A stretch of DNA of 64,000 bases from Kibdelosporangium persicum (GCF_013280595.1 NZ_JAAATY010000006.1:186001-250000), one strand, 5' to 3'. Positions 42,598 through 51,682 are shown, numbered from the stretch's first letter. The notes: generated from the sequence alone by a model not told the origin. Numbers and translations are program-made.

Positions 42598-43619
42598 GAC
42601 GCACGCACCCTCGGGTCCAGCACCCGCAACAGCACATCAGCGACCAAATTCATGATCACCACCGCGATCACCAGCACAATGAAGATCCCTTGCAACAACG
42701 GCAGGTCCTTGGCCTCCAGCGCCTCAGCGGTCAACTGCCCCAGGCCCGGCCACGAATACACCGCCTCGACCGTGATCGCACCGGACACCACCATGCCCAG
42801 ATGCAGGAACACCAGCGTCGTGGTCGGCAGCAACGCGTTGGGCAACGCGTGCCGCCGCCGCACCATGTCATCACGCAGCCCCTTGGCCCGCGCGGTGGTC
42901 AGGTAGTCGGAGTTCATCTCCTCCAGCAACGACGCCCGCATCACCAGCTGATACTGCCCATAGATCGCCAGCACCAGCGTGAACACCGGCAACACCATGT
43001 GATGCGCCACGTCCAACGCGTGCGGGACCAACGCCGTCGGGCTGTCCGGGCTCTGCATGCCACCGGTCGGGAACACCCCACCGGCGATCATCAACAGCAC
43101 CACACCCAGCCACCACGGCGGGATCGACCAGAACACCAACGCCACACCAGTGCTCGCCCGATCCAACGGCCCGTTGCGATACCACGCGGTCTTCGCACCC
43201 AGCCACAACCCCAGCGCGGCCGCCAGCACCGCCGCCGTGCCCGACAACAACAACGTCGGACCCAGCCGCTCACCGATGATCGCGCCCGCCGGCGCGTTGA
43301 ACGCGTACGAATTGCCGAAATCCCCGTGCAGCAACCCGACCAGGTAGTTCCAGAACTGCACCAGGATCGGCTGGTCGAACCCGTGCTCGGCCCGCAACTG
43401 GTCCAGCTGCGCCCCGGACACCGGACGGCCCCGCGTCATGATCGTCACCGGGTCCCCCGGCATCACCCGGAACAAGAAGAACCCCAGCACCACGACCATG
43501 AGCACACTCATGATCGCGCCACCGACCTTCGTGAGCAGATAGCGAACGGCCCCGCCACCACGCTGCGGCGGCGGGGCCTCCGCGATCGTCTCCTCGACCG
43601 GCGCGAGGAAATCGGTCAC
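42594..43619 (-). CDS. Dipeptide ABC transporter permease (DppB-type)
   Basis: A 341-residue permease with about six helices. It shows MSVLMVVVLGFFLFRVMPGD (DppB start), QLDQLRAEHGFDQPILVQF and the EAA-like loop with DYLTTARAKGLRDDMVRRRH. GTG start at 43619 is preceded by GGGAGTAGG; it begins six bases after the substrate-binding protein stop. Confidence 0.92.
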   Translation of the reverse strand: MTDFLAPVEETIAEAPPPQRGGGAVRYLLTKVGGAIMSVLMVVVLGFFLFRVMPGDPVTIMTRGRPVSGAQLDQLRAEHGFDQPILVQFWNYLVGLLHGDFGNSYAFNAPAGAIIGERLGPTLLLSGTAAVLAAALGLWLGAKTAWYRNGPLDRASTGVALVFWSIPPWWLGVVLLMIAGGVFPTGGMQSPDSPTALVPHALDVAHHMVLPVFTLVLAIYGQYQLVMRASLLEEMNSDYLTTARAKGLRDDMVRRRHALPNALLPTTTLVFLHLGMVVSGAITVEAVYSWPGLGQLTAEALEAKDLPLLQGIFIVLVIAVVIMNLVADVLLRVLDPRVRAS

Positions 43620-43625
43620 CGGTGC

Positions 43626-45431
43626 CTACTCCCGTTCGTCGGCCGTGCCACGACGACGAAGCCGCGCGAACGCCAGCACACCCGCCAGCACCACCACGAC
43701 ACCACCACCGACCAACCCGATCACCAGACCGGTGTTCCCGCCGCCACCCTGCGCCTCCGCAGGCGCGTCCGCGTCCGTCGTCCGGCCCGGCGTGGCACTG
43801 TAATAACCCCAGTAACCCTGCTGGTTCATGATCACGCCACCGGACGACGGCTGCGTCGTGAACGGCGCCCACCGGTCAGCCCGGTACGCCTCCAACGGGT
43901 TGTCATACCCCAGGATCACCAGCGACGCCCGGTCCGCCAGCACCTGCTGCATCTTCTTGACGATCTCGATCCGCTTCGCCCGGTCGGTCTCCGCCAACTG
44001 CTGCGCGTACAACGCGTCGTACTCCGGGTCACACAGGAACGAATCCGGCGTCGCACCCTTGCCGTCCGCGTTCGGCCGCGACGCGCACGTCTGCAACGAC
44101 AACACGTAATCCGGGTCCGGGTTGGCACTCCACCCGGAGAACGCCAGGTCGAAGTTGCCGGCCGTGGTCGCGTCGTTGACCTTCTGATCGGCCACCATCT
44201 GCGGCTCGACCGCGATCCCGATGTCCTTGAGCCAGCTGGTGATGTACTTCGACCCCTGCTCGTCCAGGTTCGTGCCCGCGTGCCCCAGCAGCCGCAACCG
44301 CAACGGCTTGCCCGTCTTGTCCGCCCGGACCCCGTCCGCGCCCCGGACATACCCCGCCTCGTCGAGCATCTTGTTCGCCTCGGCCGGATCGAACTTGCGC
44401 TTCTCCGGCCAGTGGAACTCCGCGAACCCCGGCGGAATGTACCCCGCGGCCTCCACCGCGTACCCACCCCACACCTTGTCCACCAGCGTCCTGGAATCGA
44501 TCGCCAACGCGATCGCCTTACGCAGCTGCACATCCTTCAACGCCGGATTGCCGTTCCCGATCGGGTTGCCGTCCGCCGACGCCGCACCCGGATTGATCAG
44601 GATCTCGTTGAGCCTGCGGCCCGCACCGGTGTTCAACTTGATGTTCGGGTCGTTCTTCAACGCGTCGTACTGCGCGGGCACCAGACGGCTCATCAGATCG
44701 ATGTCGCCCTTCTGCAGCGCCTGCACCTCCGCGTCGACGTTCTTGTAGTACACGAAGTCCAGCGCGTCGATCTTCGGCGCGCCCCGCCAGTAGTCCTTGT
44801 TGGCCTTCAGCTTGATGAACTGACTGGCCTTGTAGTCCTGCACGATGAACGGACCCGACCCCACCAGCGGCAACGGCGGCTCGGCCTTGAAGTCCGTCAC
44901 CTTCTCCCACACGTGCTTGGGCACGATCGGGATGTCCAGCGCCAGCATCGTCGACCGCGGCTGCTTGGTCCTGATCACCAAAGTCCGGTCGTCCGGCGCG
45001 GTGACCGACTCCCAGCCCTGCACGAAATTGCCGTTCGCGGTCGCCGCGGCCTTGTCGGTCATCATCTTGTTCAACGTGAACGCCGGGTCAGCCGCGGTGA
45101 TCGGCTGCCCGTCCGACCACTTCGCCCCCGACCGGATGGTGAACGTCCACGTCAGCTTGTCCGGCGAGGTCTCCCACTTCTCCGCCAGCCCCGGCACCGG
45201 CCGGTAGTCCTTCGGGTCGTACGTCGTCAGGTACTCGTACGTCAGCCGAGTCAGATCCGTACCCACTCGGGTGATCGTGATGAACGGGTTGAGCGAATCA
45301 AGATCCTGCGTGATCCCCGCGCGCAACACCTTCTCACCCTGCGCCTGCGCGGCGCCCGCCACCCACGGCACCGTGACCGCTACCAGCGCGATCACCGACA
45401 CCGCCCCAGCCAAGCGACGTCTGACCAGCAC
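43626..45431 (-). CDS. Extracellular solute-binding protein family 5 (peptide type), membrane-anchored
   Basis: A 601-residue SBP_bac_5 protein. After a signal peptide ending in AQA, the domain shows ITQDLDSLNPFI, YRPVPGLAEKWETSPDKLTW, LDALDFVYYKN-like peptide-binding parts and IAVEPQMVADQKVNDA. There is no lipobox Cys. Instead the C-terminus has a Gly/Val-rich membrane segment (GLVIGLVGGGVVVVLAGVLA) followed by basic RLRRRG, so it may be tethered at its C-terminus. The GTG at 45431 is preceded by GGAGGAGAGG. It is the first gene of the importer operon. Confidence 0.9.
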   Translation of the reverse strand: MLVRRRLAGAVSVIALVAVTVPWVAGAAQAQGEKVLRAGITQDLDSLNPFITITRVGTDLTRLTYEYLTTYDPKDYRPVPGLAEKWETSPDKLTWTFTIRSGAKWSDGQPITAADPAFTLNKMMTDKAAATANGNFVQGWESVTAPDDRTLVIRTKQPRSTMLALDIPIVPKHVWEKVTDFKAEPPLPLVGSGPFIVQDYKASQFIKLKANKDYWRGAPKIDALDFVYYKNVDAEVQALQKGDIDLMSRLVPAQYDALKNDPNIKLNTGAGRRLNEILINPGAASADGNPIGNGNPALKDVQLRKAIALAIDSRTLVDKVWGGYAVEAAGYIPPGFAEFHWPEKRKFDPAEANKMLDEAGYVRGADGVRADKTGKPLRLRLLGHAGTNLDEQGSKYITSWLKDIGIAVEPQMVADQKVNDATTAGNFDLAFSGWSANPDPDYVLSLQTCASRPNADGKGATPDSFLCDPEYDALYAQQLAETDRAKRIEIVKKMQQVLADRASLVILGYDNPLEAYRADRWAPFTTQPSSGGVIMNQQGYWGYYSATPGRTTDADAPAEAQGGGGNTGLVIGLVGGGVVVVLAGVLAFARLRRRGTADERE

Positions 45432-45537
45432 GACGAACCACCTCTCCTCCGCAATTCGGAAAGAAGTAACCATTCACCGGTACGAGAAGTCAACGATTAC
45501 CGGCAGATCGTGCCAAGACGTAACTTAAGGCTCTACG

Positions 45538-46374
45538 GTGGCCAGCGTGCGGATCATGATATCGGCCGACATGGAAGGCGCCACCGGGGTCACCTACACC
45601 CAGGACGTCATCCCCGGCACCGAACAATGGCAACGGATGCGACGCCTGTTCACCTCCGACGTCAACGCCTGCATCGCCGGCCTCCACGACGGCGGAGCCA
45701 CCAGCGTGTTCGTCAACGAGGCCCACTCCAGCCAACGCAACCTCCTGCTGGAAGACCTCGACTCCCGCGCCGCCATGCTCACCGGCCGCCACAAACCCCT
45801 CTCCATGATGCAAGGCATCGACACCGGCGTCGACGGCGTCGTCTTCCTCGGCTACCACACCGGCGCCGGCGTCGACGGCGTCCTCGCCCACACCTACCTC
45901 GAAAACTCCATCACCGGCGTCTGGCTCGACGGCACCCACGCCGGCGAAGGACGACTCAACGCCGCCATGGCCGCCGAACACGGCGTCCCCGTCCTGCTCG
46001 TCACCGGCGACGACAAGACCTGTGACGACGCCAACGAATACGTGCCAGACGCACGGGTAGTCAGTGTCAAGGAATGCGTCAGCCGGTACGCGGCCATCTG
46101 CCTGCCCCCGGCCAGAACCGCGGAACTCATCCGCGCCCAGGCAGCGGCGAGCATGGAACAGGCAGGCCGACGCACCGGCCAGCCGGCGCCACACCGCATC
46201 GAAGTGCAGTTCGACGCGACACACCTGGCACACGCCGCCGCCGTCGTGCCGACCGTCGACCTCATCGATGTCCGTCGCGTCGGCTTCGACGCGCCCACCA
46301 TGACCGAAGCGATGAAAACGTTCAAAGTGGTGACCGCCATCGCGGCGGGAGCCGTGGAGGGAATCTATGGATGA
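45538..46374 (+). CDS. dppA: D-aminopeptidase, M55 family (DppA-like)
   Basis: A 278-residue zinc aminopeptidase of the DppA family, which cleaves D-amino acid-containing peptides. The metal motif SADMEGATG is near residue 9-17; NEAHSSQRN, LGYHTGAG and the later HLAHAAAVVPTVDLIDVRRV (part) follow. DppA in Bacillus lies in the dpp operon; here it is divergent from the importer. GTG at 45538 follows AAGG by seven bases; GTG at 45547 (VRIMISADMEG) is an alternative. It overlaps the M20 gene by eight bases. Confidence 0.92.
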   Translation: MASVRIMISADMEGATGVTYTQDVIPGTEQWQRMRRLFTSDVNACIAGLHDGGATSVFVNEAHSSQRNLLLEDLDSRAAMLTGRHKPLSMMQGIDTGVDGVVFLGYHTGAGVDGVLAHTYLENSITGVWLDGTHAGEGRLNAAMAAEHGVPVLLVTGDDKTCDDANEYVPDARVVSVKECVSRYAAICLPPARTAELIRAQAAASMEQAGRRTGQPAPHRIEVQFDATHLAHAAAVVPTVDLIDVRRVGFDAPTMTEAMKTFKVVTAIAAGAVEGIYG

Positions 46375-47668
46375 CGTTGAGACTTTGTGCTCCCGGCTGA
46401 TCCGCGTCGACACCACCAACTACGGTGGCGGCGAATCAGCCGGCGAACGCGAAGCCGCCGAACTCGCCGCGACCGTCCTGTCCGCCGCGGGCATCGAGTC
46501 CAAAATCCTCGAACGCGCCAGCCGCCGCAGCAACGTCATCGCCCGCGTCTCCGGAACCGACGCCACCCTGCCCCCACTGCTGGTCCAAGGACACCTCGAC
46601 GTCGTCCCCGCCGACGCCGACCAATGGTCCCGCGACCCCTTCTCCGGCGAGATCACCGACGGCTACGTCTGGGGCCGCGGCGCCACCGACATGAAGGACT
46701 TCGTCGCCATGGTCCTCACCGTCCTGGGCACCTGGGCACGCGAAGACCGCAGACCACGCCGCGACATCGTGCTCGCCCTCGTCGCCGACGAAGAAGACAC
46801 CGGCGCCTACGGCGCGGAATGGCTCGTCAACGAACACCCCGGCCTGTTCGACGGCTGCGGCGCCACCATCAGCGAATCCGGCGGCTACTCCTACCACGTC
46901 ACCAACGCCACCGGCCGGCCCGTCCGCCTCTACCCCATCGGCACCGCCGAACGCGGCACCAGCCACCTACGCCTCACCGCCACCGGACGCGCCGGCCACG
47001 GCTCCCGCCGCAACGACGACAACGCCGTCGTCAAACTCATCAGCGCACTCGACCGCATCGCCCACTACCAGTGGCCGATCCGCCTCACCCCCACCGTCAC
47101 CGCGTTCCTCCAACGCACCGGCGCCGCCCTCGGCATCGACGTCGACCTCAACGACGTCGACGGCACACTCCAACGCCTCGGCAAAGCCGCACCCCTGGTC
47201 GAGAACACCGTCCGCAACTCCACCCGCCCCACCGTCCTGCGCGCCGGCTACAAGGTCAACGTCATCCCCTCCACCGCCGTCGCCGAAGTCGACACCCGCA
47301 CCCTGCCCGGCACCGAACAAGAACTCCTGGCCACCATCGACAGCCTCCTCGGCCCCGGCATCACCCGCGAATTCGTCCACCGCCTGCCCGCCATCCAGGC
47401 ACCGGTCGACTCACCCTGGTTCGACGCCATGGCCACCGCCATCCGCTCCCAGGACCCCGACGCCGTCGTCGTCCCCTACTGCATGGGCGGCGGAACCGAC
47501 GCCAAAGCCTTCGCCCGCCTCGGCATCCCCGGCTACGGCTTCGCACCCCTGTCGCTGCCCGAAGGCTTCGACTACCGCGCCATGGCCCACGGCGTCGACG
47601 AACGCGTCCCCATCAGCGGACTGCACTTCGGCACCCGTGTCCTCGATCACTTCCTCTCCCACGCCTGA
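46367..47668 (+). CDS. M20/M25/M40-family zinc peptidase
   Basis: A 433-residue metallopeptidase. Metal-binding motifs: LLVQGHLDVVPADADQWSRD, WGRGATDMKDFVAMVL, VADEEDTGAYGAEW and ISESGG. The dimerisation domain is RAGHGSRRNDDNAVVKLISA. Family members split dipeptides or deacylate amino acids (for example DapE, ArgE, PepV). Start overlaps DppA, so it completes a D-/L-peptide breakdown pair linked with the importer. Confidence 0.92.
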   Translation: MDDVETLCSRLIRVDTTNYGGGESAGEREAAELAATVLSAAGIESKILERASRRSNVIARVSGTDATLPPLLVQGHLDVVPADADQWSRDPFSGEITDGYVWGRGATDMKDFVAMVLTVLGTWAREDRRPRRDIVLALVADEEDTGAYGAEWLVNEHPGLFDGCGATISESGGYSYHVTNATGRPVRLYPIGTAERGTSHLRLTATGRAGHGSRRNDDNAVVKLISALDRIAHYQWPIRLTPTVTAFLQRTGAALGIDVDLNDVDGTLQRLGKAAPLVENTVRNSTRPTVLRAGYKVNVIPSTAVAEVDTRTLPGTEQELLATIDSLLGPGITREFVHRLPAIQAPVDSPWFDAMATAIRSQDPDAVVVPYCMGGGTDAKAFARLGIPGYGFAPLSLPEGFDYRAMAHGVDERVPISGLHFGTRVLDHFLSHA

Positions 47669-47677
47669 ATAATCGAG

Positions 47678-47715
47678 TTGAGTCTCCAGTCGCTGGAAGG
47701 TTGAGGCTGAGTGTC
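47678..47715 (+). promoter_or_regulatory. MerR-type operator/promoter
   Basis: TTGAGT (47678-47683) is a -35-like element, followed by the dyad CCAG-TCG-CTGG (47686-47696) in the spacer and the regulator start just downstream. A dyad in an over-long spacer is the typical layout for MerR autoregulation. The -10 is poorly conserved, so the promoter itself is tentative. Confidence 0.45.
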
Positions 47716-48612
47716 GTGACCGAGTTGTTCAGCATCGGGCAGCTCGCCCGAACCACCGGCCTGCCGGTGCGCACCGTACGGTTCTGGTCCGACCTCGGCC
47801 TCGTCCCACCCGCGGGACGGACATCCGGCAACTACCGGATGTACGACGCCGAGGCCGCGGCCCGGCTCGACCTGGTACGCACCCTGCGCGAACTGGGCAT
47901 CGACCTCGACACCGTCGAGCGCGTGCTCCGCGAGCAGGTCACCGTCGCCGACGTGGCCCAAGCGCACGTCCGCGCGCTGGACGCGGAAATCCGCACCCTG
48001 CGGCTACGCCGCGCGGTACTCAACTCGGTCGCCAAAAGAGGCAGCACGACTGAGGAGATGAAACTGATGCACGAACTGGCCAAGCTGTCCGCACAGGAGC
48101 GGCAGCGGATCATCGACGAATTCGTCGATGAGGCCTTCGCGGGCGTCGAGCCACGGCCAGAAGGCGCACACATCGCCGACGGCATGCGCCAGATGCCCGC
48201 CGAGCTGCCCGACGACCCGACACCCGAACAGGTCGACGCCTGGATCGAACTCGCCGAACTGGTCAGCGACCCGTCCTTCAAGGCCCGCGTCCGCGAAATG
48301 GCCGTCGCCGGATCCGCCGGCGCCGCCCAGCCCCCGGCCCAGGCCGACCCCGCCAAGGTGAGCGAACACGCCGGACCGGCCCTCGCCGCCGGCATCGACC
48401 CCACCTCCGCCGAAGGCCAGCAGATCCTGCACCGGATCATCCCGGCCGACATGCCCACCGACGAGCGCCGAGCGCTCGCCGACACGATGGCCACCTTCAG
48501 CGACCGGCGGGTCGAGCGCTACTGGGCACTGCTCGGCAAGATCAACGGCTGGCCCGAGCGCCCGCCGTCGGTCCCGGTGTTCGAATGGTTCATCGACGCC
48601 CTGCGCGCGTAA
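47716..48612 (+). CDS. MerR-family regulator with long C-terminal domain
   Basis: A 298-residue MerR protein. The helix-turn-helix domain starts LFSIGQLARTTGLPVRTVRF, then SDLGLVPPAGRTSGNYRMYD (a wing) and a coiled dimer helix DAEIRTLRLRRAVLNSV. The rest (about 150-298) is a helical effector domain ending in VPVFEWFIDALRA; its DIPADMPTDERRALAD-like segment is not familiar to me. Gene starts with GTG at 47716; the preceding GAGG is at 47703-47706. It is downstream of the M20 gene and could be unrelated to it. Confidence 0.9.
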   Translation: MTELFSIGQLARTTGLPVRTVRFWSDLGLVPPAGRTSGNYRMYDAEAAARLDLVRTLRELGIDLDTVERVLREQVTVADVAQAHVRALDAEIRTLRLRRAVLNSVAKRGSTTEEMKLMHELAKLSAQERQRIIDEFVDEAFAGVEPRPEGAHIADGMRQMPAELPDDPTPEQVDAWIELAELVSDPSFKARVREMAVAGSAGAAQPPAQADPAKVSEHAGPALAAGIDPTSAEGQQILHRIIPADMPTDERRALADTMATFSDRRVERYWALLGKINGWPERPPSVPVFEWFIDALRA

Positions 48613-48622
48613 CCCCTGGTCA

Positions 48623-48674
48623 CCCCTCGTGAGTGGTTATCAGGGTTAGAACACCGATAAACACTCACGAGGGG
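48623..48674. repeat. Degenerate copy of the 48-bp palindrome (copy 2)
   Basis: The left arm (48623-48647) starts CCCCTCGTGAGTGGTTATC; the right arm (48650-48674) is its complement with three mismatches in 25, centre AG. It matches copy 1 at 24707-24754. It lies between two convergent genes (MerR and GH12), as copy 1 does. Confidence 0.8.
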
Positions 48675-48740
48675 CTTCGGGGCGTCTGAGCTGCTATTCC
48701 TTTTTCGTCACTAGGTAAAGCACTGTGTGTGTAGTACCGG

Positions 48741-49490
48741 CTAGCGTGCGGTGACCGCGGCGGAGAACGAGTCGACCGCCAGGCCGACGCCGCCGTTCCA
48801 CGGCTCGAAACCGGCCTGGATGCTGGTCAGGTACCAGGAGTCGTTGATCGCTCCCCGTGCCCGGATGTCACGGATGAAGTCGAGCACGCTGAAACTCCAG
48901 GACGTGATGGGCGAGGGTGCCACGTACGAGATCACGTTGTTGGAGCCGTTGCTGCCGCGCCAGACCTCCCAACTGCGGCCGCCGATCGAGGTGCTGCCGA
49001 CGACCGAGCCGATCGGCTGGATCGGGCCCTGGCGGTTGAACCAGATCATGATCTCCATCTGGTTCACCCCGTTGGTCTTGGGCGTGGGGTCGAGCCAGAT
49101 GTCGTACGAGGCGTTGTACGTGCCACCGGTGTACCGGTAGTTGATCGAGGACGTGGCGCTGGCGATTCGGCTGACCTGGATCGGCAGGTTCGTCCCCGGT
49201 GAACAGTTGCTGTAGTGGCACCCGAGGAACACCGACGGGTACGACAGCGGCGCGCCGTTGGTCGGTGCGGAACCTTGCTGCTGGGTGATCGAGAAGCCGG
49301 TCGACGTCACGTTGATGCACTGGGTCGCCGACGAGCCCCACCGGTTGTTCTGCACGACGTAACGGCCCTGGATGGTCGTCGAGCCGTACTGGTCACAGAT
49401 CTGCACGTCGGCCTGGGCCGGGCCGGCGGGCAGCACGATGCCGCCGACGACCGCCAGGCTTGCCAGCAGCACACGGACAGGATTTCGCAT
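48741..49490 (-). CDS. Secreted endoglucanase, glycoside hydrolase family 12
   Basis: A 249-residue secreted protein of the GH12 family. After a signal peptide ending near PAGPAQA, CDQYGSTTIQGRYVVQNNRW (GH12 start) is followed by NQMEIMIWFNRQGPIQPIGS with the nucleophile Glu, and FEPWNGGVGLAVDSFSAAV with the acid/base Glu in GFEPW. GH12 enzymes cut beta-1,4-glucan (cellulose, lichenan). AAGGAGTGAC precedes the ATG. A perfect CebR box lies 46 bp upstream. Confidence 0.93.
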   Translation of the reverse strand: MRNPVRVLLASLAVVGGIVLPAGPAQADVQICDQYGSTTIQGRYVVQNNRWGSSATQCINVTSTGFSITQQQGSAPTNGAPLSYPSVFLGCHYSNCSPGTNLPIQVSRIASATSSINYRYTGGTYNASYDIWLDPTPKTNGVNQMEIMIWFNRQGPIQPIGSVVGSTSIGGRSWEVWRGSNGSNNVISYVAPSPITSWSFSVLDFIRDIRARGAINDSWYLTSIQAGFEPWNGGVGLAVDSFSAAVTAR

Positions 49491-49535
49491 GTCACTCCTT
49501 CGCAGGGGTCCTTCAGGAGTGCTCCCGCGCGATTC

Positions 49536-49549
49536 TGGGAGCGCTCCCA
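49536..49549. promoter_or_regulatory. CebR-type operator TGGGAGCGCTCCCA
   Basis: A perfect 14-bp palindrome identical to the operator known for CebR, the LacI repressor of cellobiose/cellulose genes in Streptomyces; flanking bases extend the symmetry (TTC...GAA, 49533-49552). It lies in the promoter region of the GH12 gene and downstream of the terminator for the sugar importer operon. Cellobiose induction of the cellulase is the expected consequence. Confidence 0.85.
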
Positions 49550-49565
49550 GAATCGCACAGAAAGA

Positions 49566-49592
49566 GAGCCCGGGCCACTGGGACCCGGGCTC
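49566..49592. terminator. Intrinsic terminator after the carbohydrate ABC ATPase gene
   Basis: Perfect 9-bp stem: GAGCCCGGG (49566-49574) and CCCGGGCTC (49584-49592), loop of nine bases. It lies eight bases beyond the ATPase stop and upstream of the CebR operator, so it separates the importer transcript from that of the GH12 gene. Confidence 0.75.
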
Positions 49593-49599
49593 GGCACGG

Positions 49600-50718
49600 T
49601 CACGCGTCAGGCAGCCGGTTCCCGGTCTCCTTGTCGAACAGGTGCACCGCGCCCGTGCGCGGCCGCACACCGAGCTGCTGTCCCCTGCTCCAGTCCGACA
49701 TGCCGGGCGTGCGGATCACGATGGGGTGCGGCGCCTCCCTGTGCTCGACGTCCTCCCCCGCCGCGACGACTTCCGCCTCGGACGAGCCGTACAGGTACTG
49801 GTCCGAGCCCAGCTCCTCGACCGCCTCGATGGTCACCGGCAATCCTTCGGAGGCCGCGACGGTGTCCCAGCCCTCCGGCCGGATCCCGACGATCACCTCC
49901 GTGCCGGTCACCGCCGCCTTCTGCGCGGGCGTCAACGGGATCGTCGCGCCGCCCAGCGCCACACCGGCGTCCGACAGCCGCGCCGGGATCAGGTTCATCG
50001 CGGGCGACCCGATGAACCCGGCCACGAACACGTTGCGGGGCTTGGCGAACAGCCCCACCGGGGTGTCGCACTGCTGCAACAGCCCATCGCGCATCACCGC
50101 GACCCGGTCGCCCATCGTCATGGCCTCGACCTGGTCGTGCGTGACGTAGATCGTCGTGGTGCCCAGCCGCCGCTGCAGCGACGCGATCTGCGTACGGGTC
50201 TGCACCCGCAGCTTGGCGTCCAGATTGGACAATGGCTCGTCCATGCAGAACACCTGGGGCTGACGCACGATCGCGCGTCCCATCGCCACTCGCTGCCGCT
50301 GGCCACCGGACAGCTTGGCGGGCTTGCGGTCCAGGTACGGCTCCAGGTCCAGCAGCTTGGCCGCCTCCTGGACGCGCGCGTCGCGCTGGTCCTTGGGCAT
50401 CTTGGCGATCTTGAGGTGGAACGCGATGTTCTCGTGCACCGTCATGTGCGGGTAGAGCGCGTAGTTCTGGAACACCATGGCGATGTCCCGCGCCCGCGGC
50501 TCCATGTCGGTGACGTTCTTGTCGCCGATCCAGATCTGGCCGTCGTCGACGCCCTCCAGACCGGCGAGCATCCGCAGCGTCGTGGACTTGCCACAACCCG
50601 ACGGGCCGACCAGCACGAGGAACTCCCCGTCGGCAACCTCGAGGTCCAGCCCGTCGACCGCGGGCTTGTCGTTGCCGGCGTAGTACCGGGTCGCGCCCCG
50701 GAACGAGACCGTAGCCAT
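49600..50718 (-). CDS. Carbohydrate ABC transporter ATPase (MsiK/UgpC-like)
   Basis: A 372-residue ATPase with Walker A GPSGCGKSTTLRM, signature LSGGQRQRVAMGRA, Walker B VFCMDEPLSNLD and a TOBE domain (PVTIEAVEELGSDQYLYGSS). MsiK in streptomycetes energises several sugar importers, including cellobiose. GGGAGAG precedes the ATG at 50718. It is the last gene of the importer operon. Confidence 0.92.
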   Translation of the reverse strand: MATVSFRGATRYYAGNDKPAVDGLDLEVADGEFLVLVGPSGCGKSTTLRMLAGLEGVDDGQIWIGDKNVTDMEPRARDIAMVFQNYALYPHMTVHENIAFHLKIAKMPKDQRDARVQEAAKLLDLEPYLDRKPAKLSGGQRQRVAMGRAIVRQPQVFCMDEPLSNLDAKLRVQTRTQIASLQRRLGTTTIYVTHDQVEAMTMGDRVAVMRDGLLQQCDTPVGLFAKPRNVFVAGFIGSPAMNLIPARLSDAGVALGGATIPLTPAQKAAVTGTEVIVGIRPEGWDTVAASEGLPVTIEAVEELGSDQYLYGSSEAEVVAAGEDVEHREAPHPIVIRTPGMSDWSRGQQLGVRPRTGAVHLFDKETGNRLPDA

Positions 50719-50731
50719 CTTGGAGCTCTCC

Positions 50732-51673
50732 CTACTTTCCGGCGCCGAGCGTGAGGCCGGTGATGATCCGACGAGCAAGCAGGATGTACATCACGAGCAT
50801 CGGCAGCACGATGATGGCCACACCGGCCAGCAGCCCGCCGTACTCCGACTGGTAGGACGCGGCGTTGTAGAAGGTGAACAACGCGCGCGCCAGCGTGAAG
50901 TTCGCGTTCTCCTGCAGGAACACGATCGCCAGCAACGTCTCGTTCCACAGCCCGATGGCGTTGAGGATCAGCGCGGTGATCAGGCCGCCGCGGGCCAGCG
51001 GGAGCATGATCGACCAGAACGTGCGGGTGGCCGACGCGCCGTCGATCGACGCGGCCTCCTCCAGCTCGTCGGGCAGCGACCGGAAGAACCCGGTCAGCAA
51101 GAACACCGTGAACGGCAGCGACAACGCGACGTAGATCAGCGCCAACCCGAACAGGTTGTTGTTCAGGTCGATCTCCGACATGGCGATGAACAGCGGGATG
51201 ATCACCGTCTGGAACGGCACACCCATGCCGATCGCGATGAACGCGGTCATCGGCCCGGACCCACGCACGCCCAGGCGCGACAGCGCGTACGCCGCAGGCG
51301 CGGAGACCAGCACGATCACCACCGAGCAGACCGCCACCAGGATGACGGTGTTCAGGAACGCCGTGCCGAACTCCGCGCTCTCCCACGCGTAGACGAAGTT
51401 GCGGAACGGCGTGCCGCGCTCGAACAGCGTCGCGGGCAACGACAGCGGCTCACGGAAGATCTCCAGCGGCGTCTTGAACGCCGCCATGATCAGCCAGTAC
51501 AGCACCAGCAGGTTGAACGCGGTGAACAGCCACACCACGGTCAGCCCGATCACGCGTAACGGGCTGATCCGCTGGGTCCCCGGCGCGGGCTTGGGCCGTC
51601 TCGGCGCCTTGCGGCGCGGCGGTGGTTGCCCAGTGGACCCCGTGGACGACGATGACAGAGCGGTGGTCGACAC
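50732..51673 (-). CDS. Carbohydrate ABC transporter permease (MalG-like)
   Basis: A 313-residue permease with about six helices and the EAA loop ELEEAASIDGASATRTFWSI. The N-terminus is a soluble Pro/Arg-rich stretch. It ends 13 bp before the ATPase gene and follows the MalF-like permease by nine bases. Confidence 0.92.
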   Translation of the reverse strand: MSTTALSSSSTGSTGQPPPRRKAPRRPKPAPGTQRISPLRVIGLTVVWLFTAFNLLVLYWLIMAAFKTPLEIFREPLSLPATLFERGTPFRNFVYAWESAEFGTAFLNTVILVAVCSVVIVLVSAPAAYALSRLGVRGSGPMTAFIAIGMGVPFQTVIIPLFIAMSEIDLNNNLFGLALIYVALSLPFTVFLLTGFFRSLPDELEEAASIDGASATRTFWSIMLPLARGGLITALILNAIGLWNETLLAIVFLQENANFTLARALFTFYNAASYQSEYGGLLAGVAIIVLPMLVMYILLARRIITGLTLGAGK

Positions 51674-51682
51674 GTCCGCCTC

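Noticed and set aside
42690-46025. A 1111-codon open frame on the plus strand across the peptide importer
   Set aside because: It runs opposite three well-identified genes and has the Arg/His-rich composition expected of a GC-rich antisense frame.
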